DNA of 23,325 nucleotides, taken from contig CAZFCK010000051.1 in NCBI GenBank assembly GCA_964517355.1, positions 1 through 23,325 of the forward strand, given 5' to 3'. Both the position numbers and the translations under genes were made by a program. The notes below the pieces were generated by a model. It searched no databases. It was not told the DNA's origin and saw only the letters and a list, made by a program, of their open reading frames with translations. The DNA comes from CAZFCK01 sp964517355. GTDB lineage: Bacteria > Desulfobacterota > Desulfovibrionia > Desulfovibrionales > Desulfovibrionaceae. This document shows, piece after piece, positions 20,480-23,325 of the stretch; within the stretch, counting starts at the first letter, position 1, and the number at the start of each line of letters is the position of its first letter.

Positions 20480-23192
20480 AATGGTGAGGTATTGTGATGA
20501 ATATTCATTCAACACGGCGAAGCTGGGACTGAAGAAAAAGATACGGCGCTCCATGGACCTTGATCAAAACATTTCCTCGAGTGCGATCCTCATCGTCGAT
20601 GATGAGGCTATAAATCGTAAGTTGTTGGAAGTACATTTGAAAAGGGCTGGCTTTGTCGCTCTTACAGCCTGGGATGGACAGACTGCCCTGCAGATCGCGC
20701 AGGAACGGCTGCCTGATCTGATATTGCTCGACATCATGATGCCCGGCTTGGACGGCTTTGAAACGTGCCGTCAGCTTAAAGCCTCCTCCAAAACCCGGGA
20801 CATTCCGGTCATATTTCTATCCGCACTTAGCGACACCGCGGTCAAGGCCAGGGGCCTGGATGCCGGAGGGGTGGATTATGTCTCCAAACCGTTCGATTCC
20901 AAGGAGCTGCTTGCCAGAGTCAGAACCCACCTGACTGTGAAGCTGCAGGAACGGCAGATACGTTCCTACGCCGAAAATCTCGAAGAAATGGTGCAGCAAC
21001 GGACCCGTGACCTGCACCAGGCGCAACAGGAGATGAAGCGCGACTTCGAGATGCAACGTATCGTCGCGACAATATTGCGCGTTTCCCTTGATACGGCGCA
21101 ATTGGAAGATTTGTTGCGCCAGACCCTGGAACTTATCCTCTCGGCGCAGACCTTTTCCTTCACCCCTTCGGGCAGCATTCATCTTGTGGATCAAGAAACG
21201 GGCGCGTTGCGTTTCGCCGTGGGGCAAGGAGCCGCCGCCGCAACGCTACCTTGCGATTATCTCGCCAACGGCATCTGCGGGAACGCCGCCCTCGCGTCGG
21301 AAACCGGAGACGTGGAGACCTTCAGCTGCCCGAATTTTTCCGGCAATAAAGACGCGATGCCTTCGTTTTGCGCTCCGATTCTCTATGACGGCGATTTGCT
21401 CGGCGTCATCAACATCGAACTCAAACCGGAGCACACGCTGGACAAAAAGGAGAGCGGCTTCCTCAGGTCGATCATCAACACCCTGGCGCGCATCATCATA
21501 TATAAAAATGCCCGTGGGAAGCTTGTCGAATCCGAGGAGCGTTATCGGGCCATTTTTGAAAACACGGGCGCGGCCATGGCCATTGTCGGCCCCGACACAT
21601 CGATAGAGCTTGTAAATACCGAATTCGAGAATCTTGCGGGCCTGCCCAGGGAGCAAATCCAGGGGCGAAAAAAAATGCTCGACTTTATGTCTCCTGACGA
21701 TGTCGCGCGCTTGCAGACGGCTACGGGAGCCGTGTGTGCGCCTGATGCGTCCAAAAAGGGGAGCAAGGAATTTCGCATCAACACGGAGGCAGGCCTGCAG
21801 CGGATCGTAAGCTGCCAGGTCAGCGCCATTGCGGGAACGCAAAAACTGGTCGTCTCCCTTTCCGACATCACGGAGCGGCGGCGGGCTGAAGAGCAGGTTC
21901 TCTACCACGCCTTTCACGATTCCCTCACCGGCCTGCCGAACCGCAATTACCTGCTTGAAACCTTGTCCGACGCGGTAGCTCGTGGAAAAGAATATGCGGT
22001 TTTGCTCATCGATCTGGACAGGTTCACCCTGATCAACGAGAGTTTGGGACATGATATCGGCGATCGATTGATAATGGCGCTGGCGGACCGCTTGCGGGAT
22101 TTTGTGCGCCCGGACGACGTGTTGACCCGGTTGGGGGGAGACGAGTTCGCCTTGTTGTGCAAGGGCATAAGCTCCAGAGAGCAGGCCACGGATTTGGCCC
22201 TGCGTATTTTGGATGTATTGCGGCAGCCCGTGCTGCTTACGGATTATGAATTGGTGAACACCGCGAGTATCGGCATCGCGCTGAGCGAGGTGGGGTACTC
22301 CAAGAGTGAAGATTTGTTACGCGATGCGGATACCGCCCTGCACCGAGCAAAACAAAGCGGTAAGGCGCGCTACGTGATCTTTGACCACGAAATGCACCTC
22401 AAAGCGAAAGATTTGCTCAACCTGATAACGGATATGCGGCAGGCCTTGCTGCGTGAAGAATTTCTTCTGCACTATCAGCCTATTGTGAGTTTAAGTACAG
22501 GCCGGATACACGGCTTCGAGGCCTTGGTGCGCTGGGCGCATCCAGCGCGGGGCATGGTCAGCCCGGCGGAATTTATCCCCGAAGCTGAAGAATCGGGGCT
22601 CATCATTCCCCTTGGCCAATGGGTGCTGCGCGAGGCCTGCGACACCATGCGGCGTCTTGTCCAGGAGCAGGGCGTCGAACAATGCGTGTTGCTGAGCGTC
22701 AACCTCTCGGGTAAGCAGTTCGCCCACGAGGATATCTTGCAGCAAGTGCGAAGCGCGTTGGCTGCGACACGGTTTCCCCCGGAATGCCTCAAGCTTGAGA
22801 TCACGGAAAGCGTCATCATGGATGATGCAGCTGCGGCCGCGCGCATGCTGCGGGAGTTGAAAAGCCTGCACGTGCATATTTCCATAGACGATTTCGGCAC
22901 TGGATATTCATCCCTCGCCTACTTGCACCGTTTTCCAGTGGACATGCTTAAAATCGACCGCAGCTTTGTGAACACCATCGGCGGCAATGACGACAATCTC
23001 GCCATCGTGCGCACGATCATTGACCTGGCCCACAATTTGGGACTTGAAGTCATTGCCGAAGGCGTGGAAACCAGAGAGCAGATGGATATATTGCGAGACT
23101 TGGGATGTGAATACGCGCAGGGGTATTATTATTCCCGCCCCCTGCCTCCCCGTGACATCGTGGCGCAAAATCTCTTCCACCAGGTGTGGTAG
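20412..23192 (+). CDS. Bifunctional-type c-di-GMP protein, REC-GAF-PAS-GGDEF-EAL
   Basis: A protein of up to 926 aa. A receiver domain (58-175; D63/D64, acceptor D107, K159) is followed by a coiled coil (about 178-215), GAF (about 218-365), PAS (about 370-490), GGDEF (about 495-665) and EAL (about 675-920). The cyclase motif GGDEF (575-579) is intact with an RxxD I-site (RPDD). The phosphodiesterase motif EAL (703-705) is intact, as are NLSGKQF, DDFGTGYSSL, KIDRSF and AEGVET, so both activities are possible. No membrane segment is seen. Start choice is uncertain: the ATG at 20412 has GGAG 4 nt upstream, the ATG at 20481 directly follows the 64-codon frame, and the ATG at 20553 gives MDLDQN just before the receiver domain. 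Its kinase is not in the window. Confidence 0.93.
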   Translation: MWNAPPGCAICFTLTMRCARVYKMVRYCDEYSFNTAKLGLKKKIRRSMDLDQNISSSAILIVDDEAINRKLLEVHLKRAGFVALTAWDGQTALQIAQERLPDLILLDIMMPGLDGFETCRQLKASSKTRDIPVIFLSALSDTAVKARGLDAGGVDYVSKPFDSKELLARVRTHLTVKLQERQIRSYAENLEEMVQQRTRDLHQAQQEMKRDFEMQRIVATILRVSLDTAQLEDLLRQTLELILSAQTFSFTPSGSIHLVDQETGALRFAVGQGAAAATLPCDYLANGICGNAALASETGDVETFSCPNFSGNKDAMPSFCAPILYDGDLLGVINIELKPEHTLDKKESGFLRSIINTLARIIIYKNARGKLVESEERYRAIFENTGAAMAIVGPDTSIELVNTEFENLAGLPREQIQGRKKMLDFMSPDDVARLQTATGAVCAPDASKKGSKEFRINTEAGLQRIVSCQVSAIAGTQKLVVSLSDITERRRAEEQVLYHAFHDSLTGLPNRNYLLETLSDAVARGKEYAVLLIDLDRFTLINESLGHDIGDRLIMALADRLRDFVRPDDVLTRLGGDEFALLCKGISSREQATDLALRILDVLRQPVLLTDYELVNTASIGIALSEVGYSKSEDLLRDADTALHRAKQSGKARYVIFDHEMHLKAKDLLNLITDMRQALLREEFLLHYQPIVSLSTGRIHGFEALVRWAHPARGMVSPAEFIPEAEESGLIIPLGQWVLREACDTMRRLVQEQGVEQCVLLSVNLSGKQFAHEDILQQVRSALAATRFPPECLKLEITESVIMDDAAAAARMLRELKSLHVHISIDDFGTGYSSLAYLHRFPVDMLKIDRSFVNTIGGNDDNLAIVRTIIDLAHNLGLEVIAEGVETREQMDILRDLGCEYAQGYYYSRPLPPRDIVAQNLFHQVW

Positions 23193-23279
23193 CTCCCCGT
23201 GCTGCGATGCCGCAGCCTTCTTTTCCATGTTGTGATGACATCATGGTTGTACCGGCAATATGATGTGCGCATGGATATT

Positions 23280-23324
23280 AGAGCATCTCACGCTTGAAAA
23301 GCGCTAGATGCTCTTATGCATTTC
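23280..23324. repeat. Palindromic repeat, right copy (inverted)
   Basis: This is the exact reverse complement of positions 4-48. The hairpin core is 23280-23314 and the shared flank 23315-23324. It lies 88 bp after the stop of the GGDEF-EAL gene and may act as its 3' stem-loop, although only a weak T-rich stretch follows. The 23193-23279 spacer shows nothing else. Confidence 0.85.
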
Positions 23325-23325
23325 C

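Noticed and set aside
1..23325. A composite transposon or genomic island bounded by the terminal inverted repeats
   Set aside because: There is no transposase, integrase or direct target duplication, and the cargo is core energy metabolism with uniform composition; a dispersed intergenic repeat is the simpler reading.

Overview
The window looks like a chromosomal segment of a dissimilatory sulfate reducer of the Desulfovibrionaceae. It carries dsrA-dsrB-dsrD followed by a cobyrinate-diamide-synthase-like gene (the Desulfovibrio dsr arrangement), and a cytochrome c-rnfCDGEAB-apbE cluster in the Desulfovibrio order. No tRNA, rRNA, transposase or CRISPR array was seen.

Layout. (1) 1-2107, + strand: a sigma70-like promoter drives a REC-REC-GGDEF diguanylate cyclase and, 5 bp later, a YcgR-like PilZ protein. 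(2) 2302-4383, - strand: an NMT1-type periplasmic sensor fused to PAS and GGDEF. (3) 4828-9080, - strand: dsrA, dsrB, dsrD and a dsrN/cbiA-type amidase, i.e. the siroheme sulfite reductase, its small partner, and probably the enzyme that amidates its siroheme. (4) 9482-10458: a divergent 87-aa protein of unknown function and an HsdR-N-like protein whose nuclease residues look lost. (5) 10637-19521, - strand: decaheme cytochrome c, rnfC, D, G, E, A, B, apbE, a universal stress protein and an NhaD-like antiporter, closed by a very clear intrinsic terminator at 10580-10612. (6) 19522-20411: a large intergenic region with several perfect dyads. (7) 20412-23192, + strand: a REC-GAF-PAS-GGDEF-EAL protein.

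How it fits together. DsrAB reduces sulfite. Rnf couples ferredoxin oxidation to ion pumping and is matured by ApbE. The Na+/H+ antiporter downstream could interconvert sodium and proton gradients. Four c-di-GMP proteins (three with GGDEF domains and one PilZ receptor) surround these energy modules.

The most notable observations are these. RnfC appears to lack the Gly-rich FMN/NADH loop, while a decaheme cytochrome is encoded immediately upstream. The usual flavinylated Thr of RnfD appears to be Ser. A 45-bp palindromic repeat occurs in inverted orientation at the two extreme ends of the window. Several perfect inverted repeats lie in the promoter regions of dsrA, the NMT1-GGDEF gene and the rnf operon. 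All assignments come from reading the sequence; no database search was run.
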